Shown here: in pieces, positions 34,960-42,541 of the stretch
Numbering within the stretch: the first letter of the stretch is position 1
Layout of the letters: each line of letters starts with the position of its first letter
NCBI GenBank assembly: GCA_014656015.1
Contig: BNBP01000018.1
Span: forward strand, 1-64,000
Direction: 5' to 3'
DNA from: Streptomyces griseoaurantiacus
GTDB lineage: Bacteria > Actinomycetota > Actinomycetes > Streptomycetales > Streptomycetaceae
DNA: 64,000 nt
The notes under the pieces: generated by a model
Told to the model about the DNA's origin: nothing
Seen by the model: only the letters and a program-made list of their open reading frames with translations
Database searches by the model: none
Translations under genes and position numbers: made by a program

Positions 34960-36078
34960 ATGCCGCGTCTTCTCCTGCTGGGTACGGGTTCCCTGGCCAC
35001 CGCGGTGTGCTGTGCCCTGGCGCATGTGCGCACCGGGGATCTCCACGTCACCGTCGCGGGTCGCGGGGGACGGGCCGCCGCCGAGCTGGCCCATGTCGCC
35101 GGTGTGCGGGCACACAGCGCGGGGGGCACCGCCGCCTTCGCTGCCGCGCGGACCGGCCTGCGGCCCCGGGAGCTGCGGCAACTGGTCACCGAGGAGCGAC
35201 CGGACCTGGTGCTGGTGTGTGCTTCCGCGCACTCTCCCTGGGAGCGCGAGCGTACGCCCAGCGCGTGGACGGATCTGGTGACGGCGGCGGGCTTCGGCCT
35301 CACCCTCCCCTTTCAGGCGGACCTCGCCGTGCGCGCCGCGGGCGCGGTGGCCGCCACCGGGTCCGGCGCCCGCCTGGTCAATGCCTGCTTCCCCGACGCC
35401 GTCAACCCGGTGCTGCACGCGCTGGGCCTGCCGGTGCTGTGCGGGGTCGGCAACGCGGGGCTCGTGGCAGCCTCCCTCGCGCACGCCCTGGACGTGCGCG
35501 ACACCGGGCGGCTGCGGGTGCTGGCGCACCACGTCCATCTCGCTCGTCCCCGTGGCGCCGAGGAGGAGGCACGTGTCTGGCTGGACGGGGCACGGGTGCC
35601 GGATCCGGCCCGGCACCTGGCCCCGATGCGCGCGACTCCTCGCGAGCGCTTGAACCTGGTGACCGGGCAGACCGCTGCCCGCCTGATCACGGCCCTGCTG
35701 CACGGCGTCGACCTGGACACCAGCGTGCCGGGCCCGAGAGGCCTGCCGGGCGGCTACCCGGCACGGGTGCGGGACGGGAAGCTGGAACTCGCCCTGCCCG
35801 CGGACCTGGACCGAGCGGCCGCGACCTCGTGGAACCGGAAGGTGGGAGCGCGGGACGGCGTCGATGTCGTCGACGGTGCCGTGCGCTTCACCGAGCGGGT
35901 CCGGGAGTCACTGCGCCGGGCGGGTGCCCACGCGTTGGTGGACGGTTTCCCCGTCCGGGAACTGGACACCGCCCGCACCCGGCTGGACGCGCTGCGCACC
36001 CGGCTGCGCGCGCTGCCCGCCGGCGAACCGGTGACGGCCGGCCGCGGGCGCGGCGCGGGCCACGGGGGGCACTCATGA
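34960..36078 (+). CDS. NAD(P)-binding Rossmann-fold dehydrogenase-like protein
   Basis: A 372-residue protein starting with the dinucleotide motif LLLLGTGSLATAVCCAL. Its layout recalls lactate/malate dehydrogenases or opine-type enzymes: LVLVCASAHSPWE at about residue 85, then ACFPDAVNPVLHALGLPVLCGVGNAGL near 147, where VNPV matches the LDH/MDH cofactor-contact motif. I do not recognise a specific family. It begins one base after the preceding stop codon and its own stop overlaps the next start (ATGA), so it is tightly coupled in the tailoring operon. A pairing like the SbnA/SbnB siderophore amino-acid pair (PLP enzyme plus NAD enzyme) is an analogy, not a homology claim. Confidence 0.65.
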   Translation: MPRLLLLGTGSLATAVCCALAHVRTGDLHVTVAGRGGRAAAELAHVAGVRAHSAGGTAAFAAARTGLRPRELRQLVTEERPDLVLVCASAHSPWERERTPSAWTDLVTAAGFGLTLPFQADLAVRAAGAVAATGSGARLVNACFPDAVNPVLHALGLPVLCGVGNAGLVAASLAHALDVRDTGRLRVLAHHVHLARPRGAEEEARVWLDGARVPDPARHLAPMRATPRERLNLVTGQTAARLITALLHGVDLDTSVPGPRGLPGGYPARVRDGKLELALPADLDRAAATSWNRKVGARDGVDVVDGAVRFTERVRESLRRAGAHALVDGFPVRELDTARTRLDALRTRLRALPAGEPVTAGRGRGAGHGGHS

Positions 36079-37256
36079 GGGCGGAGCGGCTCCGGACCAC
36101 CGGTGGTTATCTGTGGCGCAACGGAGAGGGTGCCCTGATCCGCGGCGCCCACCGGTACGTCGACGCCGTGGCCTCGCGCCGTGCGGTGTGGGTGGAGTCG
36201 CACGGAGGCGACGGCACGCCCGGTCTCGTCTACGCGGGTCTGCGCGAAGGCGTCCACCTGACCCTCCCGTTCCTCGAGCAGCGGCGTGGATCGCCTCCGG
36301 ACGTGACACGGACGTCGTCCAGCCGTCCCTGGAACCGCCTCTCCGCGGAGGCGGCAGGGACCGACGCCGATCTGGTGGTCGCCGGTTACGACACCCGACG
36401 CACCCGTCACCTTCCGCGGTCCCGCTCCCTCACCCTGCCCTTCCGGGTGTCGCTCGTGGTGACGCTGCGGGACGGGACGGACTTTCTGCAGCACGTCTCC
36501 CGCAAGGACCGTCAGCAATTCGCCCGGCAGCAGCGCGACGGCCGCTGGAGCCTCCAAGAGGCGACCGCGGAGGCGGACTTCGCGTACTTCTACGACCGGA
36601 TGCACCTGCCGACGATGCGGACTCGGCACGGGGACGGCGCCCGCTCGGAGGACCGCGCGGTGGCCCACGCCGAGATCTTCCGCAAGGGGGTGCTGCTCTT
36701 CCTGCGTCAGTCGGGCGAGCGGGTCGTGGGCGCCCTGTGCCGGATCGAGCCGGCCGACAGGACACTGGTGCTGCGCCTGGTCGGTGTGGCGGACGGCGAC
36801 CCCGCCCGCTACCGGGGAGGCACCTACACCGCCATGTTCCTCCACGTCCTGCGATGGGCCGCGCGGCACGGCATGTCACGAGTCGACCTCGGCGGCTGCG
36901 AACCATTCCTCAGCAAGGGGACCTTCCAGTTCAAACGCAAGTTCCACCCCGAGGTCGTGCTGCCCGGCAACCACTTCCACCACAAACGTCTGCGCCTCAC
37001 GGTCGTCCGTGACAGTGAGCCGGTACGCCGCTTCCTCGTCGAGAACCCGGTGATCGCACTGGACGCACGGAACCGGTTGAGGCCGGTCTACTTCCACGAC
37101 GGCAGGCGGCCGGCCCGCACGGACCTGCCGTGGCGGACCGCGGGCCTGGCGAGTGCCGTGCACCTCGACCTCGACACGTTCCTCCACCCCGACGGGCCCT
37201 CACCCCTTCTGCCCGGGGGCGCCACACCCCCCGCGACCCGGTTCGCACAGCAGTAG
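36075..37256 (+). CDS. GNAT/FemAB-like acyltransferase (GNAT_6 type)
   Basis: A 393-residue protein with the tandem GNAT-like layout of the FemABX/BioF2-like superfamily. The first half carries SLTLPFRVSLVVTLRDG and SRKDRQQFARQQRDG. The second half has LLFLRQSGERVVGALCRIE, YRGGTYTAMFLHVLRWAARHG and DLGGCEPFLSKGTFQFKRKF, the usual GNAT beta4-alpha3-beta5 core. Fem-type members use aminoacyl-tRNA to add amino acids to peptides or cell-wall precursors; others use acyl-CoA. The donor cannot be decided here. ATG 36075 overlaps the previous stop. In this cluster it is a candidate for a second, tRNA-dependent amide bond. Confidence 0.72.
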   Translation: MRAERLRTTGGYLWRNGEGALIRGAHRYVDAVASRRAVWVESHGGDGTPGLVYAGLREGVHLTLPFLEQRRGSPPDVTRTSSSRPWNRLSAEAAGTDADLVVAGYDTRRTRHLPRSRSLTLPFRVSLVVTLRDGTDFLQHVSRKDRQQFARQQRDGRWSLQEATAEADFAYFYDRMHLPTMRTRHGDGARSEDRAVAHAEIFRKGVLLFLRQSGERVVGALCRIEPADRTLVLRLVGVADGDPARYRGGTYTAMFLHVLRWAARHGMSRVDLGGCEPFLSKGTFQFKRKFHPEVVLPGNHFHHKRLRLTVVRDSEPVRRFLVENPVIALDARNRLRPVYFHDGRRPARTDLPWRTAGLASAVHLDLDTFLHPDGPSPLLPGGATPPATRFAQQ

Positions 37257-37284
37257 CCGTACCCCTTCACGCCACGAAAGGTCG

Positions 37285-38649
37285 GTGCAAGAGGAATTGG
37301 GAGCCCATCCGTGGTTCGCGGCCCGTCCGTTCCCGGCGACCCGCCGGAGTCACGCAGACGAGATCATCCAGGTGCTTCGCCACGAGCTGCGTGACTGCGG
37401 GACATGGGTGCACGTCCAGCCGGTGCCCCTGGAGCCGTTCGCGGTCTCCCGCCGGTCCTACGACGAGCTGTTCGCGGCCTCGCACGACCTGCTGGGTCTG
37501 CTGCGCCGGGCCCTGCTGGAGGCAGCACCCACTCGACAGGGCAGGCTGGACGCCCTGGAGGTGAGGCCCACCGCGCACTCCTTCCCGTTCTTCGTCGACG
37601 ACGACGAGTTCGAGCTCCGGCACTGCGCCACCATGGCGCGCCCCGACGTGGTGATCGGGCCCGATGGTCCCCAATTCCTGGAGTTCAACGTCAGTGGGGC
37701 CTTCGGCGGTCCCACCGAGGCGCACGGTTTTGGGCAGGCGTGGACCCGTCTGTACGGCGGATCGGTCTCCACGCCGCCCTTCACCGTGGACGACCCGTTC
37801 GCCGCACGGGCCGATCTGCTCGAGGAGGTCTGCGCCGAGCTGGGACTGCCCAGGGCAGTGGCGCTGGTGGGCAATCGGGTGGACCGCAGGGGCGAGACCA
37901 CACGCTACTTCGACGGCGAGGCCGCCCACCTGCGCGAGCGTGGCTTCCGTGCGGAGGTGGTCGAGCCCGGCGACCTCCCCGGGGCGATCGGCCGTCCGGG
38001 CCGTCTGCGATTCGCCCTGGCGCTGCGGTACTTCGCGCCCGCCGACTGGGTCTCGCGCGGCGAGTCCCTCGACACGGTGCATGCCCTGATCGCCGCGGGC
38101 TGCGTCCTCTACCCGCCGGAGAGCAGCTACCTGGTGGCCAACAAACGCCTGCTGGCCTGGCTGTCGGAGGGCCGGAGCTGGATGTCCGAGGGCGACCGGC
38201 GACTCGTCCACAGGTACCTGCCGTGGACGCGACTCGCCCAGGACGGCAAGGCCGACTGGCAGGGAGAGCCGGAGGACCTGCGCCGGCTGCTGCTCGCGCG
38301 GCGGGAGTCGTTCGTGCTCAAGCCGGCGGTGGGCATGATGGGCCGCGGTGTGGTCATCGGCCGTTCGTGCGCCCCGGACCGGTGGGAGGCGGAGGTCGCC
38401 CGGGCGCTGGACGCCCGCGACGCCATCGTGCAGCAGTACGTGGAACCGACCCGTTACGCGTTGGAGATGGCCGCGGACCCGGGCACGGAGCCGTACCGCG
38501 CCCCGGTCGCCCCCGTGCTCAGTCCGCTCCTCTTCGGGGGCCGGGCGGGCGGCATCTACGCGCGCTACTACCCGGACGGCCGCAGCGGGGTGATCGGGGT
38601 GGCCCAGGGCGGGGCGATGGAGAACGTCGTGCTCCCGGAGAGCGGCTGA
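37285..38649 (+). CDS. Second ATP-grasp protein with permuted motif order
   Basis: A 454-residue protein. The acidic metal-binding segment QFLEFNVSGAFGGPTEAHG (130-148) precedes the ATP-binding segment SFVLKPAVGMMGRGVVIG (342-359). This is the reverse of normal ATP-grasp order and typical of circularly permuted ATP-grasp enzymes, the glutathionylspermidine-synthetase-like group. Predicted activity is ATP-dependent amide formation; no substrate can be named. GTG 37285 is chosen for GAAAGG four bases upstream, since the frame is open upstream into the previous gene. It is separate in type from the PGM1-like ligase at 23724. Confidence 0.75.
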   Translation: MQEELGAHPWFAARPFPATRRSHADEIIQVLRHELRDCGTWVHVQPVPLEPFAVSRRSYDELFAASHDLLGLLRRALLEAAPTRQGRLDALEVRPTAHSFPFFVDDDEFELRHCATMARPDVVIGPDGPQFLEFNVSGAFGGPTEAHGFGQAWTRLYGGSVSTPPFTVDDPFAARADLLEEVCAELGLPRAVALVGNRVDRRGETTRYFDGEAAHLRERGFRAEVVEPGDLPGAIGRPGRLRFALALRYFAPADWVSRGESLDTVHALIAAGCVLYPPESSYLVANKRLLAWLSEGRSWMSEGDRRLVHRYLPWTRLAQDGKADWQGEPEDLRRLLLARRESFVLKPAVGMMGRGVVIGRSCAPDRWEAEVARALDARDAIVQQYVEPTRYALEMAADPGTEPYRAPVAPVLSPLLFGGRAGGIYARYYPDGRSGVIGVAQGGAMENVVLPESG

Positions 38650-38699
38650 GCATCCGTGCGGAGAACCGTGACGGCGCACACAGGAGGTGGCGAATCCAG

Positions 38700-39623
38700 A
38701 TGAGGAACACTCCGTGGAAGGTGGACCGACTCACCGGAAGCATCGGCGCACAGGTGTCGGAGCTCGATGTCCGCCGAGTGGGGCCGGCCGACGCGGACGT
38801 GCTGCGCGACCTGGTCAGGGAGCACGGCGTGCTGTTCCTGCGTGGTCAGCCGACCGATCCGGCGGCCCTCGTCGACTTCGCCGGGGTCTTCGGCGACGTG
38901 CTGCCCGCCCACCCGCTCAAGCCGGGACTGCCGGACCACCCCGAGGTACTCGCCAACCAGACGGGAGGGGTACGGCCGCAGGACGTCCGCTGCCGGGACG
39001 CCCACAACCGGCACGGCACCAACTGGCACGTGGACTGCACCTTCGTCCGTGAGGTCCCGACGTACTCCCTGCTCCAGGCGGCACAGGTGCCGCCCGTGGG
39101 CGGAGACACGCTGTTCGCCGACCTGGCGGGCGCCTACGCGGCGTTGTCCGCGCCCCTGCGCGCCCTGGCCGACGGCCTGAGCTGCCCGCACGAGGTACAA
39201 CTCCTCTACGCCGACTGGCTGGCCCCGGACGCGGATCCGCACCTGCGCGAGAGGCTGCTGGAGATGCCTGTGGTGAGCCAACCGCTCGTGGCTGTCGACG
39301 AGGAGGCCGGGGGACGCAGGTCCCTGGTCCTGAACCCCAACTGCGTCAGGGTGATCGAGGGACTGTCCGGTCTGGAGAGTCACAGCCTTCTCGAACTGTT
39401 CCTGCAGTACACCCTCGTGCCCGAACGCACGGTCCGATGGCGCTGGAGCGAGGGCGACATCGCCGTGTGGGACAACGTACGGCTTCTGCACAACTACGCG
39501 CTGGACCACGGTGCCGCCCCGCGGCTGATCCACCGGGCGATGGCGGGCTCCACGGCCCTGCAACCCGTGCGGAGCGCGACGCGTGAGACGTCCCCCTCCC
39601 TCGCCCTGTCCTCCGACCGATGA
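38700..39623 (+). CDS. TauD/TfdA-family 2-oxoglutarate/Fe(II) dioxygenase
   Basis: A 307-residue dioxygenase. WKVDRLTGSIGAQVSELDVR is the typical TauD start, and LREHGVLFLRGQP-like sequence follows. The iron-binding His-x-Asp is in TNWHVDCTFVREVPTYSLL (about residue 105) and the distal His is in the segment WDNVRLLHNYALDHG or just after, in LIHRAMAGS, with the following Arg for 2-oxoglutarate. ATG 38700 has AGGAGG 12 bases upstream, a long spacer, but no better in-frame start exists. With the IPNS-like enzyme and the P450 it is the third oxygenase of the cluster. Confidence 0.88.
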   Translation: MRNTPWKVDRLTGSIGAQVSELDVRRVGPADADVLRDLVREHGVLFLRGQPTDPAALVDFAGVFGDVLPAHPLKPGLPDHPEVLANQTGGVRPQDVRCRDAHNRHGTNWHVDCTFVREVPTYSLLQAAQVPPVGGDTLFADLAGAYAALSAPLRALADGLSCPHEVQLLYADWLAPDADPHLRERLLEMPVVSQPLVAVDEEAGGRRSLVLNPNCVRVIEGLSGLESHSLLELFLQYTLVPERTVRWRWSEGDIAVWDNVRLLHNYALDHGAAPRLIHRAMAGSTALQPVRSATRETSPSLALSSDR

Positions 39624-39636
39624 GGAGCGCGCCGCA

Positions 39637-40695
39637 ATGGACCTCACTGTGACGAACGGGAGCGGGGAACCGGTCGACCCCGTGCTGGAGCGCTTCCATC
39701 TCCTGGTGAACGCCCCCGCCCTGTTCAACGCCCTGACCACGGCCCTGGAGCTGGACCTGTTCACCGCCCTGTCGGGGCGCCCGGCATCCTTCGACGAGCT
39801 CCTCGGCACCACCGGCCTGCCGCCCCACTCACTGCGGGTGCTGCTGCATGCCGTGTGCTCGACCGGACTGCTGGTACGGCGCGACGGCAGGTACGAGAAC
39901 TCCGGTGTCGCCGAGGAACTCCTCACCGGCGACGGCCCCGACAGCTGGCGGGACATCCTGATCGGCTGGCGGGAGGTGTACTACCCTGCCTTCGCCCGCC
40001 TCACCGAGGCGCTCAAGGCCGGTACGAACACCGCGCTGTCCGCTTTTCCGGGCCACGAGGCGACCCTCTACCGGAGGCTGGCCCACCGGCCGGAACTGGA
40101 GGCCGTGTTCCACCGCGCCATGACGGCCTTCACCTTGCGGAGCGTCGACGCCCTGGTGGACAGCGGACAGTTCCTGACCACGCGTCGACTGCTCGACGTG
40201 GGCGGCGGTGACGGCGCCACCAGTGCCCGGCTCGTGGCACGCCATCCCGCACTCGTCTCCACCGTTTTCGACATCCCGACCGTGTCGCGTCTCGCCCGGC
40301 GGACGACCGCGCCGGACCTCGGGGACCGGGTCACGGTGCATCCCGGGGACCTGTTCACCGATTCCTTCCCGGAGGGTCACGACACCGTCCTGTTCAGCCA
40401 CGTACTGGAGATCTTCTCCGGCGAGCAGATCGTGACGCTGCTGGCGAAGGCCTACGACGTCCTGCCCTCCGGAGGCCGGGTCCTGGTGTACGGGTACAAC
40501 GTCTCGGACGACGAGACGGAGGGCTGGTACTCCGCCCGCCTCTCGCTCTACCTCAACGCGCTGGCCAGTGGCCAGGGCATGGCCTACCCGGCGTGCGACT
40601 ACGAGAGGTGGCTGCGGCAGGCCGGCTACGGCCAGGTCCGGACCCTGAAGGGCTTGCCGTACGAACACGGTCTGCACATCGGGGTGAAGCCCTGA
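39637..40695 (+). CDS. O-methyltransferase-family SAM methyltransferase, possible C-methyltransferase
   Basis: A 352-residue class I methyltransferase of the AcnI/TcmO-like group. An N-terminal winged-helix dimerisation domain (ALELDLFTALSGRPASFDEL) precedes the SAM domain with motif RLLDVGGGDGATSARLV (about residue 186). In O-methyltransferases of this group a catalytic His lies in an HDW segment. Here the aligned segment reads SHVLEIFSGEQ, so that His is replaced. Members lacking it include C-methyltransferases acting on phenolic rings, so ring C-methylation of 3,5-dihydroxyphenylglycine is attractive. ATG 39637 has GAGGAG nine bases upstream and the gene is coupled to the TauD-like gene. 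Confidence 0.82.
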   Translation: MDLTVTNGSGEPVDPVLERFHLLVNAPALFNALTTALELDLFTALSGRPASFDELLGTTGLPPHSLRVLLHAVCSTGLLVRRDGRYENSGVAEELLTGDGPDSWRDILIGWREVYYPAFARLTEALKAGTNTALSAFPGHEATLYRRLAHRPELEAVFHRAMTAFTLRSVDALVDSGQFLTTRRLLDVGGGDGATSARLVARHPALVSTVFDIPTVSRLARRTTAPDLGDRVTVHPGDLFTDSFPEGHDTVLFSHVLEIFSGEQIVTLLAKAYDVLPSGGRVLVYGYNVSDDETEGWYSARLSLYLNALASGQGMAYPACDYERWLRQAGYGQVRTLKGLPYEHGLHIGVKP

Positions 40696-40789
40696 CCCGG
40701 CCGAGCCGGAACACGTAGGGGACCGGGAGGGTCCGCCGCCTGCCCGGGGCGGAGGCACGACCGCGTGGCCCGTCCCGCCTTGCCGCCCT

Positions 40790-40829
40790 TGCATACGTTC
40801 ATGCAGAATTCCAGAGCGTTGAATAGGGC
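40790..40829. promoter_or_regulatory. Control region of the RpiR-family gene
   Basis: TGCAT (40790-40794) and ATGCA (40801-40805) form an inverted repeat. TGAATAGGGC (40820-40829) is the exact reverse complement of GCCCTATTCA upstream of hutU (46987-46996), suggesting a shared binding site. Confidence 0.45.
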
Positions 40830-40868
40830 ATGACCGCGCAGGGCTGCCCACGGCGAGGGGACCACGGC

Positions 40869-41711
40869 ATGAGCGCGACCGACAGCCCCGCCGCGCGGCT
40901 GCAGACGCTCTTCGAAGGGCACCGGCTGACGCCGACCCAGCGGCGCATCGCCCACAGCATGGTCCGCCGCGCCGCCGACGTGCCCTTCCTGTCCAGCGTC
41001 GAACTGGCCGAGCTGGCCGGGGTCAGCCAGCCCTCCGTCACCCGCTTCGCCGTCGCCCTCGGCTTCGACGGCTACCCGGCGCTCCGCCGCCACCTGCGCG
41101 AGGTCGCCCCGGCCGAGGCGCCCGCGGGGACCGCCCCGTACAACGAGTACCAGCAGGCCGTCGAGGCCGAGATCGAGAACCTGCGCCACCTCGCCGAGGT
41201 CCTCGCCGATCCCGCGCCGGTGCGCGAGGCGGGCCGGCTGCTCGCCGCGAGCCGGCCGCTGCCGGTGCTCGGACTGCGCGCGGCGGCGGCGCAGGCGTAC
41301 GGCTTCGCCTACTTCGCCGCCAAGGTCCATCCGGACGTACGGCTGCTCGACGAGGGCGGCACGATGGTCCAGGACCGTGTCGACGCCGCCGTGCGCGCCG
41401 GCGCCACCACCCTGCTCTGCTTCGCGCTGCCCCGGCATCCGCGCGAGGTCGTGGACACCCTCACGTACGCCAAGGAGGCGGGGCTGGCCGTCGTCACCGT
41501 CGCCGACTCCGCGTTCGCGCCCGTCGCCAAGGTGTCCGACCTGCTGCTGCCCGCCGCCGTCGGCACCGGGCTCGCCTTCGACACGGCGTGCGCGCCGATG
41601 CTGCTCGGCCGGGTGCTGCTGGAGGCGATGTGCGACGGGCTGCCGGAGGCCCAGGCACGCCTGGAGGAGTTCGACGTACGGGCCGCCCGGCGGGGTCTGT
41701 TCGTCGAGTAG
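40869..41711 (+). CDS. MurR/RpiR-family transcriptional regulator
   Basis: A 280-residue regulator. The N-terminal RpiR-type helix-turn-helix is SSVELAELAGVSQPSVTRFA (about residues 42-61). A C-terminal SIS sugar-isomerase-like domain follows (about 120-260; LLCFALPRHPREVVDTLTYA, DLLLPAAVGTG). SIS domains bind phosphosugars or related effectors. The shared upstream motif with hutU suggests it controls histidine use; this is inference. ATG 40869 has GAGGGG eight bases upstream; in-frame ATG 40830 is an alternative. It is the first right-hand core gene after the biosynthetic cluster. Confidence 0.88.
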   Translation: MSATDSPAARLQTLFEGHRLTPTQRRIAHSMVRRAADVPFLSSVELAELAGVSQPSVTRFAVALGFDGYPALRRHLREVAPAEAPAGTAPYNEYQQAVEAEIENLRHLAEVLADPAPVREAGRLLAASRPLPVLGLRAAAAQAYGFAYFAAKVHPDVRLLDEGGTMVQDRVDAAVRAGATTLLCFALPRHPREVVDTLTYAKEAGLAVVTVADSAFAPVAKVSDLLLPAAVGTGLAFDTACAPMLLGRVLLEAMCDGLPEAQARLEEFDVRAARRGLFVE

Positions 41712-41829
41712 CGCGGCGGCGCGGCATTTTCAGATCGTTCTCACGTTGCCGCACTACTCTGCGAGGCCGACGATTCCCCGCGTCGCGGGAGGGTTCGTGG
41801 ACGGTTCGCAGACGGGACGGGAGGACACA

Positions 41830-42495
41830 GTGGCGCGCGCAGGGCGGACACGACGGGAGAACCGGGACGGCAGGAAGGTCCGGGAGGGCGACGCGGGCCG
41901 GGAGAACCGAAGCGGGCGTGGAGGGCATGGGCTGGCCCGGGTGGCCGTCCTCGTGCGGGCCGGAGCCGCGCCGATGTGGTGGCTCGGGGTGTGCGCGGCC
42001 GGCATCGGCGTGCTCGTGCCGGGACTGACCGGGCGCCGGATCGGCGTACTGGCCGGGGCCGCGCTGTATCTCCTGAGCCTCGCCGCGGTCGCCGTGCGCG
42101 GCCGCAAGCGGTACCGCTCCCTGGCCGGCGCCGCCGCCCGGGCCGGCAAGTACGACGTGCTCCAGGACCGTGCGGTCACCGTGCGCAACTGGCGTCGCGG
42201 GCACCGCTGGTGGCTGCTGCTCGGCTTCCTCCTCGCGCTCGGCGCGTCCTTCGCCGTGCCCGCCGCCGGCGGCATGCTGCTCGCCGGACTCGGTACCGGG
42301 CTGCGGCTGAGGGCGGCCTGGCTCGGCCGTCTGGAACGCGAGGGCGAGGGGCTGCTGTGGGTGCGCGTCGACTGGCTCGGGCGGGGCGCGGGCGCACCGG
42401 CCGGACGGACCGTCAAGGGCTACCGCCGCACCGGGATCGCGGCGGGCGACGCCGCCCCCGGCGGGGCGCGCCGCCGCACCGCCGCGCTGGTCTGA
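41830..42495 (+). CDS. Hypothetical membrane protein
   Basis: A 221-residue protein. The first ~40 residues are highly charged (Arg/Gly/Glu). Hydrophobic segments follow at about 50-70 (MWWLGVCAAGIGVLVPGL), 72-92 (IGVLAGAALYLLSLAAVAV) and 130-160 (WWLLLGFLLALGASFAVPAA). No family is recognised. GTG 41830 has GGGAGGA four bases upstream. A strong hairpin follows the stop. Confidence 0.7.
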   Translation: MARAGRTRRENRDGRKVREGDAGRENRSGRGGHGLARVAVLVRAGAAPMWWLGVCAAGIGVLVPGLTGRRIGVLAGAALYLLSLAAVAVRGRKRYRSLAGAAARAGKYDVLQDRAVTVRNWRRGHRWWLLLGFLLALGASFAVPAAGGMLLAGLGTGLRLRAAWLGRLEREGEGLLWVRVDWLGRGAGAPAGRTVKGYRRTGIAAGDAAPGGARRRTAALV

Positions 42496-42504
42496 CGCAG
42501 TGCG

Positions 42505-42534
42505 CCGGGCGCCCCGGGGGGCCGGGGCGCCCGG
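42505..42534. terminator. Hairpin terminator between convergent genes
   Basis: A perfect 13-bp GC stem (42505-42517 with 42522-42534) and 4-nt loop lie between the membrane protein gene and the Roadblock gene. Confidence 0.85.
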
Positions 42535-42541
42535 TGGCGGC

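Noticed and set aside
32188..35703. A 1171-codon minus-strand open frame across the tailoring operon
   Set aside because: It overlaps three genes with recognisable folds and good ribosome sites. The translation is low-complexity and has no motif.
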